From Anammoximicrobium sp032229885 (GTDB taxonomy: Bacteria; Planctomycetota; Planctomycetia; Pirellulales; Pirellulaceae), in assembly GCA_032229885.1 (NCBI GenBank), contig JAVYAJ010000063.1, positions 1 to 5,476 of the forward strand: a DNA stretch of 5,476 nt. Reading direction: 5' to 3'. This document shows positions 1 through 5,476 of the stretch, piece by piece (positions within the stretch are counted from its first letter, which is position 1; the number at the start of each line of letters is the position of its first letter). The notes below the pieces were generated by a model, which did no database searches, was not told the DNA's origin, and saw nothing but the letters and a program-made list of their open reading frames with translations. The position numbers and the translations under genes were made by a program.

Positions 1-119
1 ATGGCCTTCGGCCAAAAGAGGGACGCGTGGCGTCAGTCCTGGGGCGTTGCCCCAGGCTACGGTGATCGGAGGCCTTCGGCCAAACAGATTCTTGGGTGGC
101 GGGCGAGATCCCGCGTTAG
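1..119 (+). repeat. Hairpin-rich ~120-nt repeat, copy A
   Basis: First of two related copies; the other is at 290-410. It contains four dyads in order: TGGCCTTCGGCCA (2-14); an 8-bp perfect stem CCTGGGGC/GCCCCAGG with a GTT loop (38-56); GGCCTTCGGCC (71-81); and GCGGG/CCCGC (99-114). The core at 38-97 matches copy B at 59 of 60 positions, while the first ~37 nt differ substantially. It starts at the window edge and may extend to the left. A reading frame crosses it, but the peptide resembles no protein I know and its content simply follows the repeat. Similar GC hairpin repeats are, from memory, widespread between genes in planctomycetes. Function unknown. Confidence 0.8.
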
Positions 120-175
120 TTCGTATCATGCGCGCATCTTGTACACTGGTCTGTATAGTACACTTGTGGGGTGTT

Positions 176-194
176 GGCACTGGACCGCGGTAGG
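176..194 (+). repeat. Partial third copy of the repeat's 3' module
   Basis: This stretch matches 393-411, the 3' end of copy B, at 17 of 19 positions (GGCACTGG, then CCGCG, then TAGG). No other part of the repeat accompanies it, so the repeat appears to be modular or decayed between the two full copies. Confidence 0.5.
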
Positions 195-243
195 TGGAAG
201 TGGCATTGGATGACTGTTGCGCAGCACAGACGGCAGGAAGCGT

Positions 244-260
244 GTTGGCCGAAGGCCAAC
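244..260. repeat. Perfect palindromic hairpin GTTGGCC-GAA-GGCCAAC
   Basis: A 7-bp perfect stem with a GAA loop. It is the reverse complement of the TTGGCCTTCGGCCAA-type motif found at 2-14, 71-81 and 291-303, so it is the same module in opposite orientation, lying between the two long copies. Confidence 0.65.
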
Positions 261-289
261 ATCAACGTGTCACCTCGGCCCGGATGAAT

Positions 290-410
290 ATGGCCTTCGG
301 CCAACAAAGGCAGGTGCGCGGCGCCAGCCCTGGGGCGTTGCTCCAGGCTACGGTGATCGGAGGCCTTCGGCCAAACAGATTCTTGGGTTGCGGGCACTGG
401 CCCGCGTTAG
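290..410 (+). repeat. Hairpin-rich ~120-nt repeat, copy B
   Basis: Second copy of the element at 1-119, in the same orientation and displaced by 291 nt in the core. The order of dyads is kept: TGGCCTTCGGCCA (291-303), CCTGGGGC/GCTCCAGG (329-347), GGCCTTCGGCC (362-372) and a perfect 6-bp GCGGGC/GCCCGC stem with an ACTG loop (390-405). The only core difference from copy A turns one stem G-C pair (43/51) into G-T (334/342). That is a tolerated wobble in RNA copied from the plus strand. A T5 run follows at 414-418, but the adjoining stem (GGCC/GGCC, 399-413) is too short for a confident terminator call. Confidence 0.8.
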
Positions 411-602
411 GCCTTTTTGCGGTCACGTCGGTCAGATGTCCAGCGACTTGAAGCCAGAGGCTTCGGCGAAGACGCGTTGGGCGCTACCCACCTTCGTTAC
501 TCTCGGCAGCATGTCAGACAAAGAACCCTAGGTCGAGCCGAGCCTTTGGAACCCGACGTGTTAGCGAGGGAAGGATAAGGATCGCGTGGGCAACGGTGGG
601 GT
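411..602. other. Gene-free stretch downstream of the kinase-like gene
   Basis: No plausible gene seen on either strand. It holds a perfect 6-bp hairpin GAAGCC-AGA-GGCTTC at 450-464, a weak TGGG/CCCA dyad at 478-490, and a CTCGGC/GCCGAG pair separated by 29 nt at 502-542. The segment at 550-576 (AACCCGACG, then TTAGCGAGGGA) resembles a short motif that I recall as repeated between genes in planctomycete genomes; this is recall only. No stem followed by a T-run is visible on the minus strand just after the kinase-like stop codon, so its transcript end is not evident. Confidence 0.4.
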
Positions 603-3251
603 TTACTCGGGGGCCATCGCAGGTCTTTCCGTAGCGCCGGCGGGTGATCCGTCGGGGGCATCGGCGGAGGGCGCGCTGGGCGCGACCGTGACGGGCGCAT
701 CTGTCTGGGGCGCGGCTCGGGGTGTTGGGCCCGCGTCGCCTGAGGACGCAGCGCGCAGCGTCATCTGCGTCGCGAAGACGAGGTTGTGCAAGGCCGACGC
801 CGGCAGTGCCACGTTGCAGACCGCCAAATCGTCTTCGACGCCAAATCGCGTATGATCGACCAGAAAACGCATCATTCGTGGAAACCGGGCTGCGACGATC
901 CGCCACGATGGCGACGGATTCAACCGGGCCAGGTGACGTTCAAGCAGGTCCGGCGCCTGTCGCAGGCGCTCGGGGATTTCGGCCACGGGGCTGCTGCCGG
1001 GGACGACGCCTGACCGCGGCACGAACGTCAGCTCGACGTAGCCCGGATCGCCCGCGTGCAGGCTGAACCCAACGGCTGTCAGGCCATCGCCCAGGAACCA
1101 ACCCAGCGGTTCGCGAATCTGCCGCGGCGGACATAGCGTCCAGGGGCGTCCGTCGCGAAAAAAGTTCGAGGTCACTTCGTGGGGCGAAAACAGCACGGTG
1201 ACGTGCCGCTGGTCGTCCGATGCGCGCACCAGCCGCTCCATCACCGTGGTCATGGCCGGCGCCGCGCCCTGGGCATCGCGGATCTCGCGGATTTGTTCCG
1301 CTCGCCCGACGACGAACGCGCCGTCTTCGGTGTCGGGCGGCACGTAATAGGACCAGCCGCGCGGGCCGGTGTACTCATTCGCCTCGGAGGCCGTCGACGC
1401 CGGGACGCGCCAGCGTTTCAACAGCTCGTCGGTGGCCATCGGGGCGCGCGGCCGCGCGATCAGCGTCGCACGTGGGAGTGGATCGCCGCCGTCCTGAAAG
1501 CAGACGATCAGTTGACCGACGTCGGCCAACGGCAGCCCCAATGCCGCTTCCCACTCGGCCTGGACAGCCGCGAAGGCCGGCCCGAGCGCCCGGAGGATCC
1601 GCGGCCCGGCGGGACTGGCCAACAGGTCGGCGGGCCGCGCGATCAGGAAGCACTGCGCTCCGGGCGGCGCATACCGCAACGAGATGGCCTGTCCGGCGGT
1701 CGGCGAGAGCCAGGGTTGGCGTCCATCGTCGGGAACGATCTCGAAGCGTCCATCGTCGGAGAGGATCGGAGGCTGGTCGCCGCGGGGCGGCCCGCTGGGC
1801 GCCGTGGCCGTGCGCGGGGTGTCCGCCGCGCTGCCGGACGCTGCCGCATCGACTGTGTCGTCCGAGAGGCGGGCCGGTCTGCCCGTGTGGGGTCGCAGCG
1901 GCGGGCGGCCGGTGCTGCTGTTCAACCACACCAGCGCGCTCAGCGCCAGCAGGACGACTCCGGCGGCGAGGCCGAGCTGAAAGAACAGCTTCTGGCGGGC
2001 CGGGGTGTAGCGTTCGCGGCCTTTCAGGATCGAATCGCCGGGCTCGGCGGATGCCGCGCCCAGTGGATCGAGCCCGGCAGGCAAACCGGCTTGTGCTTCG
2101 CCGGCCGCGTCGCGCGGACCGTTGGCGCGCGCCGCCCTCGCCGCTGCGCCAACCGCGTCCGGCTGGCGTTGGATCGCCCGTTCATAGGCGGCCAGCGTCG
2201 CCGGAGGCGGAGGCGAAGCGAGACTCGATCGGCTCGGGTCGACGAACGGGCTGATCTGGGCGATCAACTGGTTCAGGTGTTGATACCGGACCGCCGGGTT
2301 CTTGGCCATCATATAGGCGACCACCTGCATCAGCGGCGCGGGCACGCCCAGCGGCTCGAGCGATTCGATGGGTTGGGTCGCGTGCAACTGCATTTTTGTG
2401 CGAAGATCCGCGGCGGGAAACGGGGGGCGGCCGGCCAGCAGTTCGTACAGCGTGCAGCCCAGCGCGTAGATGTCCGTCAGCACGTCCGGCGATTTGCCAT
2501 CCTGCAGGAATCCGGGCGCCAGATAGTCGGCCCGCGCGGCCAGCGTTCCGTCGGGATCGGGCTGTGACAGATGCACGCGCGTCAGTCCGCTGATCGGCTC
2601 GCGCGACAATTTGATGTTGCCTCCCTGTTCCAGCCACAGACGCGCCGGGCGAATGTCGCCGTGCATCATGCCGCGCTGGTGCAGCGGCATCAGCCCCAAA
2701 GCGGCGCAGCGGATCGCGCGGCACGCCTCGGGCGGCGCCCAACGCTGGCCGCCGACCAGCGTTTGGTCCAGGCTGTGCCCACGGAGATCCTCGACGACCA
2801 AGAATCGGTAGGTCGTCAGATCGACGACTTCGTAACACCGCTGCAAGTGCGGATGTTGCACGCCGCAATAGATCTGCAGTTGCGGCGCCAGCGCGGCCCA
2901 CTGCGCGGCGTCCTGCGTAGCCGGCCCCGTCAAGAACTGGAGCACGACCGGATGCTGCGTCGCCACGTGGACGGCGCGGAACATCCCGGCCGCCGCGCCA
3001 CCGGCCAGCCGATCGTACAGCCGATACGGGCCGTACAGGAACGGACCGGCGCGGCCAGCCATCAGGACGGCCGTCTGGTACCGCGTCAGCACGCCTCGCG
3101 AGATCAGCCATTCCGCCAGCGTGCGGACGTTGCTGTGCGCAGCGCCCAACTTGGCCTGGCCAAATCCGGCCGCCAGTTGTCGACACTGGTCAGCCGTCAC
3201 CAGTTGGCTGGCCTCCAGCAGTTGCCAAAATTCCGGTATCGAAGGCGGCAT
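603..3251 (-). CDS. Membrane-anchored Ser/Thr kinase-like protein, predicted pseudokinase
   Basis: 882 residues with the chosen start. Residues 1-70 form a helical lead-in of the kind often preceding planctomycete kinases. A protein kinase fold spans about 75-335. Recognisable parts are the loop AGGAAAG (83-89), catalytic loop HGD with Asp199, TDIYALG (Asp260) and the subdomain XI Arg322. Key residues are replaced: VAIK Lys by Gln105, helix-C Glu by Gln124, catalytic-loop Lys by Arg201 and Asn by Arg204, DFG by Arg217-Glu-Pro, and APE Glu by Gly247. The 94- and 18-residue spacings to Asp199 equal those of canonical kinases, so the alignment is secure. A basic stretch (410-421) precedes one membrane segment (about 422-443), implying a cytoplasmic kinase fold and an outside C-terminal domain (about 495-835) of unrecognised function. 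Linkers at 341-405, 446-495 and 836-882 are rich in Pro and Ala. ATG 3251 was chosen because the protein-like sequence starts there; the in-frame ATG at 3398 would add 49 Arg-rich residues. Catalytic activity is unlikely; a signalling or scaffold role is inferred. Confidence 0.88.
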   Translation of the reverse strand: MPPSIPEFWQLLEASQLVTADQCRQLAAGFGQAKLGAAHSNVRTLAEWLISRGVLTRYQTAVLMAGRAGPFLYGPYRLYDRLAGGAAAGMFRAVHVATQHPVVLQFLTGPATQDAAQWAALAPQLQIYCGVQHPHLQRCYEVVDLTTYRFLVVEDLRGHSLDQTLVGGQRWAPPEACRAIRCAALGLMPLHQRGMMHGDIRPARLWLEQGGNIKLSREPISGLTRVHLSQPDPDGTLAARADYLAPGFLQDGKSPDVLTDIYALGCTLYELLAGRPPFPAADLRTKMQLHATQPIESLEPLGVPAPLMQVVAYMMAKNPAVRYQHLNQLIAQISPFVDPSRSSLASPPPPATLAAYERAIQRQPDAVGAAARAARANGPRDAAGEAQAGLPAGLDPLGAASAEPGDSILKGRERYTPARQKLFFQLGLAAGVVLLALSALVWLNSSTGRPPLRPHTGRPARLSDDTVDAAASGSAADTPRTATAPSGPPRGDQPPILSDDGRFEIVPDDGRQPWLSPTAGQAISLRYAPPGAQCFLIARPADLLASPAGPRILRALGPAFAAVQAEWEAALGLPLADVGQLIVCFQDGGDPLPRATLIARPRAPMATDELLKRWRVPASTASEANEYTGPRGWSYYVPPDTEDGAFVVGRAEQIREIRDAQGAAPAMTTVMERLVRASDDQRHVTVLFSPHEVTSNFFRDGRPWTLCPPRQIREPLGWFLGDGLTAVGFSLHAGDPGYVELTFVPRSGVVPGSSPVAEIPERLRQAPDLLERHLARLNPSPSWRIVAARFPRMMRFLVDHTRFGVEDDLAVCNVALPASALHNLVFATQMTLRAASSGDAGPTPRAAPQTDAPVTVAPSAPSADAPDGSPAGATERPAMAPE

Positions 3252-3396
3252 GTCGTACAGCGATCCGAGCGAGTCGATCGAGCAAACTTCGGTGTGGCGG
3301 CACACGGCGGCAGCGCGGCGGTGGTTCCGGTCCGGGCCTCGACGCTCGTTGTTTCCCGCGGTCCGCGAACGTCTTCGCCGCCGGGCCTCACGTGGC

Positions 3397-3402
3397 ATTG
3401 TA
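3397..3402 (-). promoter_or_regulatory. Candidate -10 box TACAAT for the kinase-like gene
   Basis: On the minus strand the hexamer TACAAT matches 5 of 6 sigma-70-type -10 bases in an otherwise GC-rich stretch. No good -35 box lies 16-18 nt upstream. It overlaps the alternative start codon at 3398; if it is the real -10, transcription begins near 3390 and translation must start downstream, which agrees with the ATG at 3251 and would give a leader of about 140 nt. Confidence 0.3.
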
Positions 3403-3545
3403 ACGCGTCCAGCCCAATTTCGGCAGCGCGAGCGAGGCGCACGAGGCGAAAAAAGTCAGCCTACTTGATCTTGTCGGCGGCACGCTTCATATTCGTGTCC
3501 GTGCGCGTCCGATCGGCGTGGCCGACGCGGCGCGTTCCGTGTACC

Positions 3546-3592
3546 CGAGAGACCGATCCGGCGCACGACCCGTGCGTCGGATCGGGCTCTCG
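3546..3592. repeat. 47-nt nearly perfect inverted repeat upstream of mdh
   Basis: The arms 3546-3567 and 3571-3592 pair over 22 positions around a 3-nt ACC loop: 6 bp, one A/G mismatch (3552/3586), 7 bp, one G-C, one G-T (3561/3577), then 6 bp. It lies 96 nt before the mdh start codon. As RNA it would be a very stable hairpin; as DNA it could extrude or bind a dimeric protein. It is not followed by a T-run, so it does not look like an intrinsic terminator. Whether it is transcribed depends on an unknown mdh start site. Confidence 0.85.
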
Positions 3593-3672
3593 TCTCGAGC
3601 GTTGGCGGGCCGTCCGCGATGCTGCGCAGGCGGCCAACAAATCTGCCGCATTCCTTTTTCTTCGCGTTCAGA

Positions 3673-3679
3673 AAGGAAG
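3673..3679 (+). promoter_or_regulatory. Ribosome binding site of mdh
   Basis: AAGGAAG, complementary to the 16S anti-Shine-Dalgarno end through its GGA core, ends 9 nt before ATG 3689. This spacing is normal and fixes the start over the in-frame upstream GTG at 3518, which would add 57 residues unlike the family and run through the large inverted repeat. Confidence 0.75.
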
Positions 3680-3688
3680 TTTCCGAAC

Positions 3689-4651
3689 ATGAGGCGTCGG
3701 GCAAAGATCACCATTGTCGGCGCCGGGTTCGTCGGCGCCACCACCGCGCACTGGTGCGCCGTCTACGAGCTTGGCGACATCGTCCTGGTCGACATTCCCG
3801 CTACGGAAACCATGCCGAAGGGCAAGGCGTTGGATCTGATGCAGTCCGGACCAATCGCCGGATTCGACGCCAACATCGTCGGGACGAACGATTACGAGGC
3901 GACGCGAGACAGCGACGTCGTCGTGGTCACCGCCGGGATTCCTCGCAAGCCCGGCATGAGTCGCGACGACCTGTTGGCGACCAACGCCCGCGTGGTGGGC
4001 GCCGTCGCCGAACAGATTCGCGACACCAGCCCGCAGGCGATCATCATCGTGGTGACCAACCCGCTGGACGTGATGACGCAACGCGTCTGGGAACGCAGCG
4101 GTTTTCCCCCGGCGCGCGTCCTCGGTCAAGCGGGCGTGCTGGACACGGCCCGCTATCGCACCTTCATCGCGATGGAACTGGGGGTCAGCGTCGAGGACGT
4201 GTCGGCGCTGCTGCTGGGCGGACACGGCGATACGATGGTCCCGCTGCCAAACTACACGTCGGTCAACGGAATCCCCGTGACCCAGTTGATTCCTCCCGCG
4301 CGGCTGGCGGAGATCGTCCAGCGGACGCGCGACGGAGGGGCGGAGATCGTCAACCTGCTCAAGACGGGCAGCGCCTACTATGCCCCGGCGGCCGCCGTGG
4401 CGCAGATGGTCGAAGCGATCGTCAAAGATAAAAAACGATTGCTGCCGTGTTCGGCCTATTGCGATCGCGAGTACGGCGTGGGCGGCTATTACGTGGGCGT
4501 TCCGGTCGTGCTAGGCGCAGGCGGCGTCGAGCGGGTCGTCGAGCTGGATCTGGTCGGACGCGAACGGGCCGACTTTCTGAACAGCATCGCGGCGGTCAAG
4601 AAATTGGTCGGGACGATGCGCCAGTTGACGGCTGCGCAGCCTGCCGGCTAG
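3689..4651 (+). CDS. mdh: NAD-dependent malate dehydrogenase (LDH-like type)
   Basis: A 320-residue protein that interconverts malate and oxaloacetate with NAD in the cytoplasm, in the TCA cycle. The Rossmann loop GAGFVG is at 11-16, close to the N-terminus as usual. Asp35 in LVDIP is the acidic residue that favours NAD over NADP. The mobile loop IPRKPGMSRDDLL carries Arg86 and Arg92; Arg at 86, where lactate dehydrogenases have Gln, indicates malate specificity. Asn124 (TNPLDV), Asp152 and Arg155 (LDTAR) and His179 (GGHGDT) complete the active site. Length is near the usual 305-320 and both ends are intact. It belongs to the LDH-like MDH group known from Chloroflexus and many other bacteria, usually tetrameric. 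It stands alone here: the kinase-like gene diverges from it and no gene follows within 800 nt. No clear intrinsic terminator is seen. Assignment is firm; only the regulation is uncertain. Confidence 0.97.
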   Translation: MRRRAKITIVGAGFVGATTAHWCAVYELGDIVLVDIPATETMPKGKALDLMQSGPIAGFDANIVGTNDYEATRDSDVVVVTAGIPRKPGMSRDDLLATNARVVGAVAEQIRDTSPQAIIIVVTNPLDVMTQRVWERSGFPPARVLGQAGVLDTARYRTFIAMELGVSVEDVSALLLGGHGDTMVPLPNYTSVNGIPVTQLIPPARLAEIVQRTRDGGAEIVNLLKTGSAYYAPAAAVAQMVEAIVKDKKRLLPCSAYCDREYGVGGYYVGVPVVLGAGGVERVVELDLVGRERADFLNSIAAVKKLVGTMRQLTAAQPAG

Positions 4652-4739
4652 ACGCGTCCGCCGCGCGACGCTGTGCGCGATTCGTCGCTGCGCACGATTC
4701 GTCGGAGAACGTGGCATGGCGCGTCACGCGGCTCGAAGC

Positions 4740-4787
4740 GGAACGTTGTACGGACGGAACGTTGTACGGATGGAACGTTGTAGGGCG
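4740..4787 (+). repeat. Three 16-bp tandem repeats carrying AACGTT
   Basis: Units at 4740-4755, 4756-4771 and 4772-4787. The first two differ only in the last base (GGAACGTTGTACGGAC and ...GAT); the third keeps the first 11 bases and then diverges into the next hairpin. Each unit carries the palindrome AACGTT, giving three such sites exactly 16 bp apart. It may be slippage-born, or an array of binding sites; nothing nearby identifies a partner. Confidence 0.85.
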
Positions 4788-4801
4788 GACTTTGATCCGC
4801 C
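4784..4801. repeat. Hairpin GGCGGA-CTTTGA-TCCGCC
   Basis: A perfect 6-bp stem with a 6-nt loop, extendable by one G-T pair (4783/4802). It abuts and overlaps the third tandem unit. No T-run follows, so it is at best a weak end signal for mdh transcripts, 132 nt after the stop. The GGGCGGACTTT...CCGCC form resembles a hairpin I recall as dispersed in planctomycetes. Confidence 0.6.
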
Positions 4802-4812
4802 TGTGGCCACCT

Positions 4813-4827
4813 CGGACGCGACGTCCG
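4813..4827. repeat. Hairpin CGGACG-CGA-CGTCCG
   Basis: A perfect 6-bp stem with a 3-nt CGA loop, 11 nt after the preceding hairpin. Together with 4673-4695 and 4784-4801 it makes a series of compact hairpins downstream of mdh. These may stabilise the transcript 3' end; no U-tract marks an intrinsic terminator. Confidence 0.6.
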
Positions 4828-4870
4828 TGCAGTCGTTTCCACTCGCCCGCGCACCGCGGCGGTTTCACGT

Positions 4871-4900
4871 CATTTTGGAGTGCGCGATTTATCGCGGGCG
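4871..4900. repeat. Near-palindrome CGCGATTTATCGCG with flanks
   Basis: The dyad at 4883-4896 is a 6-bp inverted repeat around TT, in the context CATTTTGGAGTG before it and GGCG after it. The TTTTGGAGTGCG...ATTTATCGC context resembles a dispersed intergenic hairpin I recall from planctomycete genomes, so it is probably another repeat remnant. The dyad is seen directly; family membership is inferred. Confidence 0.4.
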
Positions 4901-5476
4901 TCGGATGTGTGCGCTTCGATTCACGTTCCCAAGGACGTCGCTAACACGAAGGCCACGACAACCGGGAGATCGCCGTAACCGAGAGATCGCGACGGCTCGT
5001 GGCGTTCCTAAGACGACGGCGGCAGAAGGCATTTGTCAACCGCCCGGCATGGGGCCCGTGCGGCCTGCGCCGCGCGCGAACGGGCTGCCGGCGCGTGAGC
5101 GTGCCGATCAGACGCCAACGCGCGATGTTGCGGAAAAGGCGGAACCCCGTGTGAAACACGCTGCCCAGCCAAGCCGTGCGACGCATCGTGCAACGAGCCG
5201 AACAGGCGCGGATTGCCAGCGTCTCCAGCGTGTGGAATCCTGCGCAGCGTGGGGCGCGCGTTTCGAACTTGACACGCCGCCCCGCCTCGTTTACAAACCG
5301 CGGCGAGCGACTGAACCGAATGGACTCTCGTTTCCGACCCTCCTCCGACGGCTGGTAATGGCCTGGGTCGAATTGAGGGCTCGAGGGCGGCGTATGCGCC
5401 GCGTATCGAACCGGGCGCCTCGCCGCATGACCTACCCTTCACCCACGACACTCAGCTTTCATTCGCCATTATGAAT

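Larger units (their letters stand above)
3252..3688. other. Divergent intergenic region between the kinase-like gene and mdh
   Basis: About 437 nt that must hold the promoters of both genes. It contains a TACAAT box for the minus strand (3397-3402), an A6 run (3449-3454), the 47-nt inverted repeat (3546-3592), a 6-bp dyad GTTGGC/GCCAAC (3601-3638) and a pyrimidine-rich tract (3651-3663) just before the mdh ribosome binding site. A weak plus-strand promoter could be TTGATC (3465-3470) with CATATT (3488-3493) at 17-nt spacing, matching 4 of 6 consensus bases in each box; this is little better than chance. Frames open through the region give only Arg-rich peptides and I do not call a gene. Confidence 0.6.
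4652..5476. other. Gene-free stretch downstream of mdh
   Basis: About 825 nt without a gene I can support. Frames stay open on both strands (for example 4716-5474 plus and 5008-5451 minus), but their products are rich in Arg, Pro and Ala, lack any motif and conflict with each other. Close to the mdh stop is a hairpin GTGCGC/GCGCAC (4673-4695) and a direct repeat CGATTCGTCG (4678-4687 and 4695-4704). The tandem repeat and hairpins listed separately follow. Beyond 4900 I see only scattered short dyads. Parts of 5180-5450, read on the minus strand, resemble sequence I recall recurring between planctomycete genes, which would make this decayed dispersed repeat; that is unverified. Confidence 0.5.

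Noticed and set aside
1..410. CRISPR array or tandem gene repeats
   Set aside because: Only two long copies with unequal flanks, internal multiple hairpins and no regular spacers; no cas genes nearby.
390..418. Intrinsic terminator in plus orientation
   Set aside because: The 6-bp stem (390-405) is 8 nt from the T5 run, the nearer stem has only 4 bp, and no plus-strand gene precedes it.
3461..3490. Tiny minus-strand frame MKRAADKIK with stop
   Set aside because: Its composition looks protein-like but it is only 9 codons, has no good ribosome binding site and lies upstream of the proposed -10 box of the kinase-like gene.
3518..3688. Extension of mdh to an upstream GTG
   Set aside because: The added 57 residues are Arg-rich, lie before the usual N-terminus of the family and include the 47-nt inverted repeat; ATG 3689 has a well-placed ribosome binding site.
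1179..3692. Two long plus-strand open frames (1179-2567 and 2571-3692) opposite the kinase-like gene
   Set aside because: They are antisense to a gene with clear kinase-family features and a membrane segment; their products are Arg/Gly-rich with no motif. Long antisense frames are expected in GC-rich coding DNA.
4740..4787. Replication iterons or a CRISPR-like array
   Set aside because: Three abutting 16-bp units with no spacers, no AT-rich segment, no DnaA-type boxes and no replication gene in the window.
5008..5451. 147-codon minus-strand frame
   Set aside because: It overlaps competing frames on both strands, has no recognisable motif or start signal, and its odd composition fits non-coding repeat DNA better.
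4716..5474. 252-codon plus-strand frame after mdh
   Set aside because: No Shine-Dalgarno sequence, no domain, Arg/Pro-rich product, and it runs through the 16-bp tandem repeats and hairpins.

Overview
This is a GC-rich bacterial window that looks like a planctomycete chromosome (Pirellulales-like). The grounds are a kinase-like protein with the short N-terminal helical region, single membrane segment and large C-terminal domain common in that phylum; an LDH-type malate dehydrogenase; and gene-free flanks filled with short GC hairpins and repeated modules. The taxon is inferred from memory of such genomes, not from a search.

Layout. Positions 1-602 hold no convincing gene. They carry two copies of a ~120-nt hairpin-rich repeat (1-119 and 290-410; the 60-nt core is 59/60 identical), a fragment of a third, an inverted copy of its palindrome and other small dyads. 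Positions 603-3251 (minus strand) encode an 882-residue membrane-anchored kinase-like protein. Positions 3252-3688 are a divergent intergenic region with a possible minus-strand -10 box and a 47-nt nearly perfect inverted repeat in front of mdh. Positions 3689-4651 (plus strand) encode a complete NAD-dependent malate dehydrogenase with all catalytic residues and a good ribosome binding site. Positions 4652-5476 contain no convincing gene, but do contain a three-unit 16-bp tandem repeat, several compact hairpins and probable remnants of dispersed sequence.

The two genes are divergently transcribed and need not be functionally linked. mdh is a central-carbon housekeeping enzyme. The kinase-like gene would sense or scaffold at the membrane rather than phosphorylate: at the positions of the ATP-binding Lys, the helix-C Glu, the catalytic-loop Asn and the DFG Asp it has Gln, Gln, Arg and Arg. 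The spacing of these sites from the retained catalytic-loop Asp matches canonical kinases exactly. This pseudokinase is the most interesting protein in the window; the large inverted repeat before mdh and the hairpin repeat family at the left edge are the most interesting non-coding features.
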